Shown: piece after piece, positions 14,157-23,367 of the stretch
How the letters are laid out: each line of letters opens with the position of its first letter
Position numbering within the stretch: the stretch's first letter is position 1
DNA from: Betaproteobacteria bacterium
GTDB lineage: Bacteria > Pseudomonadota > Gammaproteobacteria > Burkholderiales > Burkholderiaceae_C
Reading direction: 5' to 3'
Assembly (NCBI GenBank): GCA_013289985.1
Contig: JABCYW010000047.1
Span: 1-39,631, forward strand
DNA: 39,631 nucleotides
Notes under the pieces: model-generated
What the model was told of the DNA's origin: nothing
The model's input: the letters and a program-made list of their open reading frames with translations, nothing else
The model's database searches: none
Made by a program: the position numbers and the translations under genes

Positions 14157-16595
14157 TCAACGGGAAGGTTGCTGTTCTTGGGCTTCTTCGGCTGCCAGCC
14201 TGGCCAGCCGGTGGGCCGCCAGTGCACGGAGCTGCGGCGAGGCCGGCCGGGCGGCGAGCAGCTCGGTCAGACGCGCCTGGGCGACAGCGCGCGCGGAGGG
14301 CATGGAAACCTCCCGCGTGGATTTGCCATGGTGCCCGCGCAGCGCATCGCGTGCAAGGCGCCAGAGGCCAAGTTGTTCATGAATCCCCGTGATTTCCTGC
14401 GCGTTTTCGGGGGCCGGACCCGACAATGTGACATCCGTAACCGGCAACGGCAGGTACAGGGTCACCAGCTGGCTGCGCCCCTTGACGGCCACCTCGTCCA
14501 CCTCCACCCAGGCGCAGCCCGGCAGCTCGCCGGCCGCGGCGCGCGTGGTGTCGGCCACCAGCAGCGGCACGTCGTAGCTGCGCGTGGCGCCCTCGATGCG
14601 CGCGGCCAGGTTCACGCCATCGCCCACCGCGGTGTAGCTGCGGCGCAGGGCCGAACCCAGGTCGCCCACGCACACCACGCCGGTGGCCAGGCCGATGCAG
14701 GGTGCCAGGGGCGGCAGGCCGCGCTCGGCCAGTTCGGCGTTGAGGGGCTCGACGGCGGCGATCATCGCCATCGCCGCCTGCACCGCGTGCGCGGCATGCC
14801 GCTCGTCGGGCTCGGGCGCGCCCCAGAACGCCATCACGGCGTCGCCGATGAACTTGTCCAGCGTGCCGCCGTGGCCGTGGATGATCTGGCTCATGCGCAG
14901 GAAATACAGGTTCAGCAGCTCGCGCAGGCGGTCCGGCGCCATCTTCTCGGACATCGGCGTGAAGCCGCGCAGGTCGCAGAACAGCACCGTCAGCTCGCGG
15001 TTCTCGGCGCTGCTGGCCACGTCGAGGAAGCGGTCCGGATCGCTGGCCATGGCGCGCACACGTTCCGGCGGCAGGTAATGGCCGAACAGCTGCGCCAGCG
15101 AGCGCCGCGAGTGCCATTCGCGCAGGTAGTTGGCCACGATGCCTACCACGCCCAGCAGCAGGCCGGCGGCCAGCGGCGCGGCGATGGGAATGTCCCAGCC
15201 GCGGCCGGTGAGCGCCCACAGGTCGCACCCCAGCAGCAGCGCCAGGATGGCGACTAGCGCCAGCACCGCCACCGGCCCGGCCAGGCGGCGCACGGCCATC
15301 GCGACGGCGGCCAGCACCCCGGCCAGCAGCAGCAGCTCGAAGCCTTGCGACCAGTCGGGGCGCACGCTCAGGTCGTTGTCCTCGAGGCCGGCCATCAGCT
15401 GGGCGTGCACCTCGATGCCGGGCAACGCGCGGTGCACGGGCGTGGCGCGCAGGTCGGCCAGCCCCGGCGCCGAGCTGCCCAGCAGCACCACCCGGCCTTC
15501 CAGCTCGCGCGGGCCCACGCGATGCGCGAGCACGTCGGCCGCCGGGATGTAGCGGAAGCGGCCGGTGCCCGGCGACATGCCCGGGTTCAGCGCCGCGCGA
15601 TAGGGCAGCGTGACGGCCCCGCGCGGGTCCACGCGCAGCGCGCGCAGGGGTTCGCCGTCGCTGGAGGTGAGCTGCAGCCCGGTCAGCCGCGTCGGACCGC
15701 CCGCCTCGCCGCGCCGGATCACGGGACGCAGCGCGCCCACGTGGTGCCACTGGCGCCACAGCGAGAGCGCGAACGACTCGTACACGGCGCCGCCGTAGCC
15801 GGTGACCAGCAGCGTGGAGCGCAGTTCGCCGTCGGCGTCGGGCAACGCGTTGACGAAGCCCGTGCCCGAGGCGGCGCGCAGCAGCGCCGGCACCGGCACC
15901 TCGACGCCCTGCCACGGCGTCATCGCCAGCGCGCTGGCAGGCAGCACGTCGGCCTCGGTGATCGGCGCGGGCGGCTGGGCCGCGGCGCTCCCCGGCGCGC
16001 CCGGGTCGGCCTGGTGGTTGAAGTGGTAGGCCAGCGTGACGGGACGGCCGGACAGCGCCCGCGCGAGGCGCGCGTCGTGGTCGGCGCGCGCCTCCAGCGT
16101 GCCCTGCCAGCGCGCGACGCCCGCGCGCAGGGCCGCGTCGCCGGGCGCGAGGCGGGTGAGCGACGCCAGCGCGTCGCGCACGGTGCGCGCCTGGTCGTCG
16201 GGCTCGGCCAGCACCAGGTCGATGCCCAGCGCCGCGGCGCGGTCGTCGTCGAACAGCGTCTCCACCAGCGTGGCGAGCCGGTCGCGCGGCCAGGGCCAGC
16301 GGCCGAGGGCGCGCAAGCTGGCGTCGTCGATGTCGACGATGACGATGTCGTCGCGCGGCGCCGCGACGGGCGAGAGCGCTATGGACTGGCGGACGTCGTC
16401 GAGCGCGAGCTCCAGGCGCGTCAGCGGGGCGATAGGCGCGACGATCACGTGCCAGGCGCCGACGAGCCACAGCACCGTGGCCACCAGCGAGAGACGGACG
16501 GTGGGGTGCCAGCCCTGGATCCGCTGCAGCACGCGCTGCCTGAGCGACAGCGGCGACTGCTTGGTCGCCGGGTCCCGGTCGGGCGCGGGGGTCAC
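14157..16595 (-). CDS. Membrane adenylate cyclase with CHASE2 sensor domain
   Basis: An 812-residue class III cyclase. Order: cytoplasmic N terminus, one membrane helix (about 33-55), a periplasmic CHASE2 domain (about 60-410, with the IVDIDDASLRALGRWPWPR hallmark), three closely spaced membrane helices (about 418-490), then the catalytic domain (about 535-715). Metal-binding Asp residues are D541 (FCDLRGF) and D585 (FIGDAVMAFWG). The base-selecting pair K581 and T655, with N662 and R666 for catalysis, fits a class IIIb adenylate rather than guanylate cyclase. A C-terminal tail of about 95 residues is of unknown function. The start is GTG 16595; no in-frame ATG lies nearby. It is 27 bases after the FHA gene stop and 33 before the phosphodiesterase, in one apparent operon. 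The CHASE2 ligand is unknown. Confidence 0.93.
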   Translation of the reverse strand: MTPAPDRDPATKQSPLSLRQRVLQRIQGWHPTVRLSLVATVLWLVGAWHVIVAPIAPLTRLELALDDVRQSIALSPVAAPRDDIVIVDIDDASLRALGRWPWPRDRLATLVETLFDDDRAAALGIDLVLAEPDDQARTVRDALASLTRLAPGDAALRAGVARWQGTLEARADHDARLARALSGRPVTLAYHFNHQADPGAPGSAAAQPPAPITEADVLPASALAMTPWQGVEVPVPALLRAASGTGFVNALPDADGELRSTLLVTGYGGAVYESFALSLWRQWHHVGALRPVIRRGEAGGPTRLTGLQLTSSDGEPLRALRVDPRGAVTLPYRAALNPGMSPGTGRFRYIPAADVLAHRVGPRELEGRVVLLGSSAPGLADLRATPVHRALPGIEVHAQLMAGLEDNDLSVRPDWSQGFELLLLAGVLAAVAMAVRRLAGPVAVLALVAILALLLGCDLWALTGRGWDIPIAAPLAAGLLLGVVGIVANYLREWHSRRSLAQLFGHYLPPERVRAMASDPDRFLDVASSAENRELTVLFCDLRGFTPMSEKMAPDRLRELLNLYFLRMSQIIHGHGGTLDKFIGDAVMAFWGAPEPDERHAAHAVQAAMAMIAAVEPLNAELAERGLPPLAPCIGLATGVVCVGDLGSALRRSYTAVGDGVNLAARIEGATRSYDVPLLVADTTRAAAGELPGCAWVEVDEVAVKGRSQLVTLYLPLPVTDVTLSGPAPENAQEITGIHEQLGLWRLARDALRGHHGKSTREVSMPSARAVAQARLTELLAARPASPQLRALAAHRLARLAAEEAQEQQPSR

Positions 16596-16622
16596 GCCAC
16601 GACTCGGCGACTGATCCGGGGA

Positions 16623-17270
16623 TCAGTTCTGCACGAACTGCATCTGGGTGCCGGCGAGATCGATGATGTCGCCGTGCTTCAGCGACACCGAGTCCTCGCC
16701 CACGGCCTGGCCGTTGACGCTGGGGCGCCGCGAGCCTTCGACATGCGACAGCACGTAGCCGCCCGGACGCTTGGTGACGGAGGCCACCTGCACGCCCGGC
16801 TTGCCGACGGTGGTGACCACCTTGGTGAGCAGCACCTCGCGGCCGGCCGCGCCGCCGTTGAGCACCTTGATGGACGCCGGGCCGGCGGCCGCGGGGCCGG
16901 CCGGCGGGGTCGCGCCGATCGTGCCCGGCGCACGGCCGAACGCGCCCGGGCGCAGGATCATCGTCTTTTCGTAGTCTTCCGCGTCCTCGGCCAGGAACTT
17001 GATGCGGTACTTGCCCACTTCGACGACGTCGTTGTTGGACAGCAGCTGCTTCTTGACCGCCTTGCCGTTGATGTACGTGCCGTTGGTGCTGTTCAGGTCT
17101 TCGATGAACACGTCGGATTGCGCCGCCGTCAGCACGGCGTGCTCGCCGCTGACGGCGAGGTTGTCGATCACGATGTCGTTGTACGGCCGGCGGCCGAGCG
17201 TGGTGCGCTCCTTCGTGATCTGGAACTCCTTGATCACGACGTTATCGAGCGAGACGACGAGTTTGCCCAT
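16623..17270 (-). CDS. FHA-domain phosphopeptide-binding protein (one intact, one degenerate FHA)
   Basis: A 215-residue soluble protein. Residues 1-95 form a canonical FHA domain with GRRPYNDI (G26, R27), SGEH (41-44) and LNSTNGTYINGK (59-70), the residues that bind phosphothreonine. A linker (96-132) contains EKTMILRPG, whose Thr103 looks like a kinase target of the type seen in other FHA signalling adaptors. Residues 133-215 resemble a second FHA fold (KVVTTVGKPG, PSVNGQAVGEDSVSLKHGDIIDLAG) but lack the Arg and SxxH that bind phosphate. It starts at ATG 17270 with GAGG seven bases upstream. It lies between the PP2C phosphatase and the cyclase, so it is a plausible link between Ser/Thr phosphorylation and cAMP synthesis. 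That link is inference. Confidence 0.92.
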   Translation of the reverse strand: MGKLVVSLDNVVIKEFQITKERTTLGRRPYNDIVIDNLAVSGEHAVLTAAQSDVFIEDLNSTNGTYINGKAVKKQLLSNNDVVEVGKYRIKFLAEDAEDYEKTMILRPGAFGRAPGTIGATPPAGPAAAGPASIKVLNGGAAGREVLLTKVVTTVGKPGVQVASVTKRPGGYVLSHVEGSRRPSVNGQAVGEDSVSLKHGDIIDLAGTQMQFVQN

Positions 17271-17386
17271 TGAAAACCTCAGTTTCTCTCGCGGCTTTCA
17301 GACCGCTTTTGCGGCCTCAAGACCGCTTGTCGGAAACGCCGCAGCGCTCGTTGTAATTCATCGTCCGGTTTCCACCGACCGGCCTG

Positions 17387-18172
17387 TCAGCGCCAGAACG
17401 ACCACCAGGACTTGGCCAAATCCCGAGTGCCCGGCTTGGCGCGTGCCAATATCACCGCAATATTATCTCGCCCGCCGGCCGCATTGGCGGCCTGAACCAG
17501 CATGGCCCCCGCCGCGGGCAGGCTGTCGTTGGTCCGCAACAGCTGTTCGACCTGTTCGTCGGTGAGCATGTCGGACAGGCCGTCGGAGCACATCAACAGC
17601 AGGTCGCCGGGCTCGACAGGATAATCGTGGATTTCGAGGTCGACGAGTTCATCGACCCCGACCGCACGTGTAACCAGATTCTTGTGCATCGAGTAGGCCG
17701 CCTGCTCCGCCGTGATCAGGCCGGCGTCGATCTGCTCCTGCAGCAGCGAGTGGTCGCGCGTGAGCTGTTCGAGGTGGCCGTTGCGGAAACGGTAGCCGCG
17801 CGAATCGCCGATGTGGCCCAGCCAGAGGCGATCGCCACGATAGACGGCCACCACCAGCGTGGTGCCCATGCCGGCGTACTCGGGGTGCGACATCGCGGCC
17901 TCGTACACCTCGCGATTGGCGCTGTCGACGGCGTCGAGCAGCGCCGTCTTGACCTCGGGATCGGTGGGAATGGCGCCGAGCGACTTCAGCCGGGTGCCGA
18001 GTTCGCCCTTGACGCGTTCGGAGGCCATGCCGCTGGCCACCTCGCCCGCGTTGTAGCCGCCCATGCCATCGGCCAGCACCGCGATGCGCCCGGGTTCATC
18101 GAGCGCCACGGAGTCTTCGTTGTTGCGGCGTGCGCGGCCGGTATCGGTAACGCTGAAGAACTCAAGGATCAT
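17387..18172 (-). CDS. PP2C-type Ser/Thr protein phosphatase
   Basis: A 261-residue cytoplasmic phosphatase of the bacterial PppA/Stp family. Motifs: RRNNEDS (15-21), VLADGMGGYNAGEVAS (32-47) with metal ligands D35 and G36, GHIGDSRGYRF (119-129), LMCSDGLSDMLTD (193-205) with D197, and GGRDNIAVI (233-241) with D236. All metal-binding Asp residues are kept, so it should be active on phospho-Ser/Thr. ATG 18172 begins directly with the family's MILEFFSVTDTGRxRxxNED. It follows the kinase gene by 40 bases on the same strand and precedes the FHA gene by 116 bases; that gap holds a short repeat (T-C-A-(A)-GACCGCTT twice, 17298-17326). The kinase, phosphatase and FHA protein would form a reversible phosphorylation module. 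Confidence 0.94.
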   Translation of the reverse strand: MILEFFSVTDTGRARRNNEDSVALDEPGRIAVLADGMGGYNAGEVASGMASERVKGELGTRLKSLGAIPTDPEVKTALLDAVDSANREVYEAAMSHPEYAGMGTTLVVAVYRGDRLWLGHIGDSRGYRFRNGHLEQLTRDHSLLQEQIDAGLITAEQAAYSMHKNLVTRAVGVDELVDLEIHDYPVEPGDLLLMCSDGLSDMLTDEQVEQLLRTNDSLPAAGAMLVQAANAAGGRDNIAVILARAKPGTRDLAKSWWSFWR

Positions 18173-18212
18173 GAGGACGGCAGGATGCGGCGAAACGGTT
18201 CGTTCGCGCTGT

Positions 18213-19319
18213 TTAGCTGGCGATTGTGCCTTGGAATGGATGGGATGCCGTCAAGTCGTGCGAGGGATCGTGTCCGGAATAGGCGCCGGGGGCGGTATCG
18301 GGCCATTCGGCCGCCGCGCTGCCGGGCTCGGCGGCGGCGCATTGCTGGCGGGCCAGGCGCAGCTCGAGGGCGACCTGGTGGGCGTCCTGCTGGCGCAGGC
18401 CCGGGGTCTTGGCCAGCAGCCGCGCGACGATGTCGTCCAGCAGCGGCGGCAGCTCGGGGCGCAGCATGCGCAGCCGCGGCGGCGACTGGTGGGCGATGCG
18501 GGCCAGCAGGTCGCCCATGGAATCGGCCTCGAACGGGCGCCGCCCGATCAGCAGCTCGAACAGCAGCACGCCCAGCGCGTACAGGTCGCACTGGGGCGTG
18601 GCGTCGACGCCGGCCAGCTGCTCGGGCGCCATGTAGGCGGGCGTGCCCATCATGACGCCGCTGCGCGTGGCGGCGGTGTCGGCGACCCGGGCCGAGCCGA
18701 AGTCGGTGACCTTGACCGTGCCGGTGGTGGGATCGAACAGGACGTTGGACGGCTTGATGTCGCGGTGGACGATGCCGTTGCGATGCGCCATGTCCAGCGC
18801 GAGCGCCACGCGCTGGCAGATGCCGACGACCACGCCCTCGGGCAGCAGGCGGCTCGCGCTCGCGTAGCGCGACATGTCGGTGCCGTGGATCCACTCCATC
18901 GCCAGCCAGCCGGTGGTGGCGTCGCCCTCGCCCTGCACGCCGCCGGCGTGCACGGTGACGATGTACTCGTGCTTGAGCCGGGCGACCGCCGCCGCCTCGC
19001 GCAGGAATCGCTCGCGCCACAGGCCGCGGTCGGTGCCGCTCGTGCTGCCGATGCGCACCGTCTTCAGCGCGATCAGCCGGCCGGTGCGGCGTTCCGTGGC
19101 CTGGTAGATGGTGGCCCGTTCGTTGCGCGCGATGACGTGGCGCAGGTCGTAGTCGGTGACCCGCGGCATTTGCCCGGACGCCTTGTCGTGCACCGGCCAG
19201 CCGGCGGGCGGCGCCGCGGCCGCCTCGGGCCGGCGTCCGAACATGCGTTTCAAGCGGAACCACGCCGGCGGCGCAGCCGGGGACGGCTGCGCGGGCTTCG
19301 GAAGCGAGGAACGCGGCAT
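18213..19319 (-). CDS. Soluble Hanks-type Ser/Thr protein kinase
   Basis: A 368-residue kinase. A Pro/Ala-rich N-terminal stretch (about 1-50) precedes the catalytic domain (about 57-330): invariant Lys in LIALKTVRI (K86), Glu in the C helix (FLREAAAV), HRDIKPSNV (185-193, D187), DFG (206-208), an activation loop with several Thr and Ser, and APEQ (231-234). There is no membrane segment or PASTA domain, so it is cytoplasmic. The glycine-rich loop is unusual: where GxGxxG is expected it reads ARNERA, so ATP binding may be atypical although all other catalytic residues are present. ATG 19319 is chosen because the protein becomes family-like after it; the frame upstream is unlikely to be coding. 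It is the first gene of the kinase-phosphatase-FHA-cyclase-phosphodiesterase run. Confidence 0.92.
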   Translation of the reverse strand: MPRSSLPKPAQPSPAAPPAWFRLKRMFGRRPEAAAAPPAGWPVHDKASGQMPRVTDYDLRHVIARNERATIYQATERRTGRLIALKTVRIGSTSGTDRGLWRERFLREAAAVARLKHEYIVTVHAGGVQGEGDATTGWLAMEWIHGTDMSRYASASRLLPEGVVVGICQRVALALDMAHRNGIVHRDIKPSNVLFDPTTGTVKVTDFGSARVADTAATRSGVMMGTPAYMAPEQLAGVDATPQCDLYALGVLLFELLIGRRPFEADSMGDLLARIAHQSPPRLRMLRPELPPLLDDIVARLLAKTPGLRQQDAHQVALELRLARQQCAAAEPGSAAAEWPDTAPGAYSGHDPSHDLTASHPFQGTIAS

Positions 19320-19419
19320 GGCGCTAGGTTGTCCGCAGATGCGGCGCGCGTCAACCCAACGTTTGTCACAGGACAGTTCCTTGAGGCATACGTCACGCGC
19401 GGTCGAGCGCGCGGCAACA

Positions 19420-20103
19420 TCAGGCTCGGACCTTGGCGCGGCGCTGGAGCAGTTTGCCCACGATGACCACCAGTACCGCGCCAATGACAGCGCCTGCCCG
19501 GGCGGCGGACTCGGGCATCCCGGGGAACCAGGCGCGCAGCGCCGGATCGCCAAGCATCATCTCGCCCGCCAGCCATCCCAGCAGGGCCGCGCCGGCGGTG
19601 ATGATCACGGGGAAGCGCTCCATCACCTTCAGGATCAGCGTGCTGCCGAACACGATCAGCGGGACGCTGACCGCCAGGCCGATGATCAGCAGCAGCGTGT
19701 TGCCCTGGGCCGCCGCGGCGACGGCGAGCACGTTGTCCAGGCTCATCACCAGGTCGGCCACGAGGATGGTGCGCACCGCGGCGGCGACGCCGGCGGGCTT
19801 GACGTCGTGGCCGTCCTCTTCATCGTCCCCGGCCAGCAGGTTCGCCCCGATCCACAGCAGCGCGACGCCGCCGGCCAGCTTCAGCCAGGGCAGGCCCAGG
19901 ATGCGCACGGCGACCAGCGTGAGCACGATCCGCATGACGATGGCCGCGCCGCTGCCGAACACGATGGCCTTCTTCTGCTGGCTGGCCGGCAGGCCGCGCG
20001 CGGCCATCGCGATGACCACGGCGTTGTCGCCCGACAAAAGCACGTTGGCCAGGATGATGGAGCCGAGGGCGGCCCAGAAGGCAGGGGTCAGCAGGAGATC
20101 CAC
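19420..20103 (-). CDS. TerC-family integral membrane protein (YjbE type)
   Basis: A 227-residue protein with about seven membrane segments. The two acidic motifs of the TerC family are present: LLSGDNAVVIAMA in segment 1 and ADLVMSLDNVLAVAA in segment 4. A short acidic cytoplasmic loop (DDEEDGHD) lies between them. Several TerC relatives (Alx/MntP-regulated, YceF, YkoY) export Mn2+ and help metallate secreted proteins; that function is known for relatives and only inferred here. The start is GTG 20103, which gives the usual family N terminus; no good ribosome site is visible. It lies just after the sucCD terminator, so it probably has its own weak promoter or is reached by read-through. The 100 bases between it and the kinase gene show no terminator. 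Confidence 0.92.
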   Translation of the reverse strand: MDLLLTPAFWAALGSIILANVLLSGDNAVVIAMAARGLPASQQKKAIVFGSGAAIVMRIVLTLVAVRILGLPWLKLAGGVALLWIGANLLAGDDEEDGHDVKPAGVAAAVRTILVADLVMSLDNVLAVAAAAQGNTLLLIIGLAVSVPLIVFGSTLILKVMERFPVIITAGAALLGWLAGEMMLGDPALRAWFPGMPESAARAGAVIGAVLVVIVGKLLQRRAKVRA

Positions 20104-20130
20104 GAAGTCGCGCGCGGGAGGTGGGCGGCC

Positions 20131-20157
20131 AAAAGAAAAGGAGCCCGAGGGCTCCTT
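20131..20157 (-). terminator. Terminator of sucC-sucD
   Basis: Arms AAGGAGCCC (20138-20146) and GGGCTCCTT (20149-20157) are perfectly complementary with almost no loop. On the minus strand they are followed by TTCTTTT. It lies 89 bases beyond the sucD stop and just upstream of the TerC gene. Confidence 0.88.
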
Positions 20158-20245
20158 GTCGTGCCGGCCTGCAGTCTACTCGCGGCCAGCAAGCTTCCGT
20201 TCAGTTTCGCGGGCGTTGTGCGCGAAACCGCGGGTTCGACTCAGA

Positions 20246-21139
20246 TCAGAGCAGGCCCTTCAGGAGCTTGCCCATTTCCGACGGGTTGCGCGTGACGGTG
20301 AAGCCGCAGGCTTCCATGATCTCGAGCTTCGCGTCGGCCGTGTCGGCGCCGCCGGAGATCAGCGCGCCGGCGTGGCCCATGCGCTTGCCGGCCGGGGCGG
20401 TGACGCCCGCGATGAAGCCGACGATCGGCTTCTTCATGTTGTCCTTGCACCAGCGCGCCGCGTCGGCCTCGTCCGGGCCGCCGATCTCGCCGATCATGAT
20501 GACGGCGTCGGTGTCGGGATCGTCGTTGAACGCCTTCATCACGTCGATGTGCTTCAGGCCGTTGATCGGGTCGCCGCCGATGCCCACCGCCGACGATTGG
20601 CCCAGGCCGATCTCGGTCAGCTGCGCCACGGCTTCGTACGTCAGCGTGCCGGAGCGCGAGACGACGCCGATGCGGCCCTTGCGGTGGATGTGGCCCGGCA
20701 TGATGCCGATCTTGATTTCTTCCGGCGTGATCAGGCCCGGGCAGTTGGGGCCCAGCAGCAGCGTCTTCTTGCCGCCGGCGGCTTCCTTGGCCTTCATCCG
20801 GTTGCGCACCATGAGCATGTCGCGCACGGGGATGCCTTCGGTGATCGCGACCACCAGGTCCAGGTCGGCCTCGACGGCCTCCCAGATGGCGGCGGCGGCG
20901 CCCGCGGGCGGCACGTAGATCACGGAGACGGTGGCGCCGGTCTCAGCCTTGGCTTCCTTGACGGACGCGAAGATGGGGATGTCCGAGAACTTCTCGCCCG
21001 CCTTCTTCGGGTTCACGCCGGCGACGAACGCGGCCTTGCCGTTGGCGTAGGCCTGGCAGCCCAGCGTGTGGTACTGGCCGGTCTTGCCCGTGATGCCCTG
21101 GGTGATGACCTTGGTGTCTTTGTTGATGAAGATCGACAT
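20246..21139 (-). CDS. sucD: Succinyl-CoA synthetase (ADP-forming) alpha subunit
   Basis: A 297-residue TCA-cycle enzyme subunit. With SucC it interconverts succinyl-CoA and succinate while making ATP or GTP. The N-terminal CoA-binding Rossmann domain begins [19 protein letters not shown]. The CoA-ligase domain contains the active-site His in [14 protein letters not shown] and the conserved [10 protein letters not shown] and [15 protein letters not shown] stretches. Length is normal. ATG 21139 has AAGGA nine bases upstream. It lies 23 bases downstream of sucC in the same operon and ends before a strong terminator. Confidence 0.98.
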   Translation of the reverse strand: MSIFINKDTKVITQGITGKTGQYHTLGCQAYANGKAAFVAGVNPKKAGEKFSDIPIFASVKEAKAETGATVSVIYVPPAGAAAAIWEAVEADLDLVVAITEGIPVRDMLMVRNRMKAKEAAGGKKTLLLGPNCPGLITPEEIKIGIMPGHIHRKGRIGVVSRSGTLTYEAVAQLTEIGLGQSSAVGIGGDPINGLKHIDVMKAFNDDPDTDAVIMIGEIGGPDEADAARWCKDNMKKPIVGFIAGVTAPAGKRMGHAGALISGGADTADAKLEIMEACGFTVTRNPSEMGKLLKGLL

Positions 21140-21162
21140 GTCTTGAATTCCTTGATCTGGGC

Positions 21163-22323
<1,161 letters not shown>

Positions 22324-22537
22324 GGAAGCGTCTTCTTGAAGTGGTCGACTAAAGGGAGTGTCCGGGGGCTGCGCGGGAGCGCCGGGTTCTCGATCTCGGG
22401 GGGAGTCAGGACGCGCGGCGATTCGACAGGGGGCAGCGGACGGGATTCACGCAAGCGGGAGATTTTGCGATGGTTTGCTACACGCGGGGGGATATCCGCA
22501 GGGCGCGGATGCCCGGAAACCCGACGTAACCGGCGAC

Positions 22538-22565
22538 TTTATCATGGTGCACCGCACCATGTCGG
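22538..22565 (-). promoter_or_regulatory. Candidate sucC promoter with operator-like palindrome
   Basis: CCGACA (22565-22560) and GATAAA (22543-22538) on the minus strand are spaced by 16 bases, each matching consensus at four positions. The spacer is almost entirely a perfect 8-bp inverted repeat with a 3-base centre, CATGGTGC-ACC-GCACCATG (22543-22561). A protein bound there would block RNA polymerase. The remaining 22324-22617 region shows no gene. Confidence 0.4.
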
Positions 22566-22617
22566 CGCATGGCGCGGGTGACCGACTGCGCCGCAGGGGT
22601 GTCTCCAGGCGGCCCTG

Positions 22618-23295
22618 TCAGGATTCTTCCAGGCCTCCGACGATGCGGCGGACGAGGTCGGCGGCGAAGCCTCGGGCGGCCAGGAAGCGCGCCTGCTTCG
22701 CCCGCTCCCGCGCGTCGGCTGCCACCGCGCCGAACTTGCGTTGCCAGAGCGCCTGGGCGCGCGCGAATTCGCTCTCGCGCAGCGCGGCGGCCTGCTCCGG
22801 CTCCAGCGCCAGTCCGTGGCGCGACAACTCCATCTTGATTCGCAGCGTGCCCTGTTTGCGCGATCGGGCGTTCACGCGGCTCTCGACGAAGCGGGTTTCG
22901 TCGAGGTACTTGTTGGCGGTGAGCCAATCGAGCAACTGGTCGACGGCGGCCTCCGGGTCGGTGGCCTGCAGGTCGTCGACAGGCGATGAGGGCGCCGAGC
23001 TTGCCGCAGCCATCGCACGCACGGGCGGTGCAGTCGGCGCGAACGCATCGTCGATCCCGTTGGAGGATTGCGCATCCAGCGCCCGCGCCAGATCGAGAGC
23101 GGCCTTGCCGGCCGCCGCGCTCAGGGCCGCGTCCTCGCGCACGGGCTTGCGCAAGGCATCGAGGAGCTTCGCGCGCAACTCCTGCCGGCTGTGTTCCCGC
23201 CGGGACAGGAAGCCGATGGCCTGCATCTTCAGGCTGGGACGCGCCTTCGCCCGCCGGGGCGCGCGCGGCTCACGGAGGTTGCCGGGGGATGACAT
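22618..23295 (-). CDS. recX: RecX, regulator of RecA, with unusual insertion
   Basis: A 225-residue RecX. RecX proteins bind the RecA filament and limit its activity. The first helical repeat is seen at AIGFLSRREHSRQELRAKLL (about 26-45). The later repeats appear at LDWLTANKYLDETRFVESRV, QGTLRIKMELSRHGL and ARFLAARGFAADLVRRIV near the C terminus. Between the first and second repeats is a low-complexity Ala/Ser/Pro/Asp-rich stretch of about 60 residues (about 50-115) that ordinary RecX (about 150 residues) does not have. The start is ATG 23295. It lies 72 bases downstream of recA on the same strand, with a palindromic repeat in the gap, so it is probably co-transcribed at a reduced level. Confidence 0.93.
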   Translation of the reverse strand: MSSPGNLREPRAPRRAKARPSLKMQAIGFLSRREHSRQELRAKLLDALRKPVREDAALSAAAGKAALDLARALDAQSSNGIDDAFAPTAPPVRAMAAASSAPSSPVDDLQATDPEAAVDQLLDWLTANKYLDETRFVESRVNARSRKQGTLRIKMELSRHGLALEPEQAAALRESEFARAQALWQRKFGAVAADARERAKQARFLAARGFAADLVRRIVGGLEES

Positions 23296-23306
23296 GGCGG
23301 GGTGGG

Positions 23307-23330
23307 TCCTGCGACTGCTCGCAGGATGAC
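23307..23330 (-). repeat. Palindromic dispersed repeat, copy 1 (recA-recX gap)
   Basis: Read on the minus strand this copy begins GTCATCCTGCG and closes with CGCAGGA. It agrees with the first 24 bases of the copy at 39470-39497 at all but one position. The 3' arm of this copy is cut short (GGACCC in place of GGATGAC). The hairpin lies between the recA stop and the recX start, where it could attenuate recX. Confidence 0.7.
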
Positions 23331-23367
23331 GATGCCGCCACCCCGCGGATCGCGCCGACGACTCAGA

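Noticed and set aside
13335-17273. Long plus-strand frames of over 600 codons opposite the cyclase, FHA and phosphodiesterase genes
   Set aside because: They lack ribosome sites and recognisable domains and mirror well-supported genes on the other strand.
13338-19319. Kinase-phosphatase-FHA genes as part of a type VI secretion cluster
   Set aside because: The trio resembles the post-translational regulators of some T6SS loci, but no tss structural genes are present and the neighbours are cyclase and phosphodiesterase genes.
19420-20130. A manganese (yybP-ykoY) riboswitch ahead of the TerC gene
   Set aside because: Only 27 bases separate the sucCD terminator from the GTG start, too few for that element.
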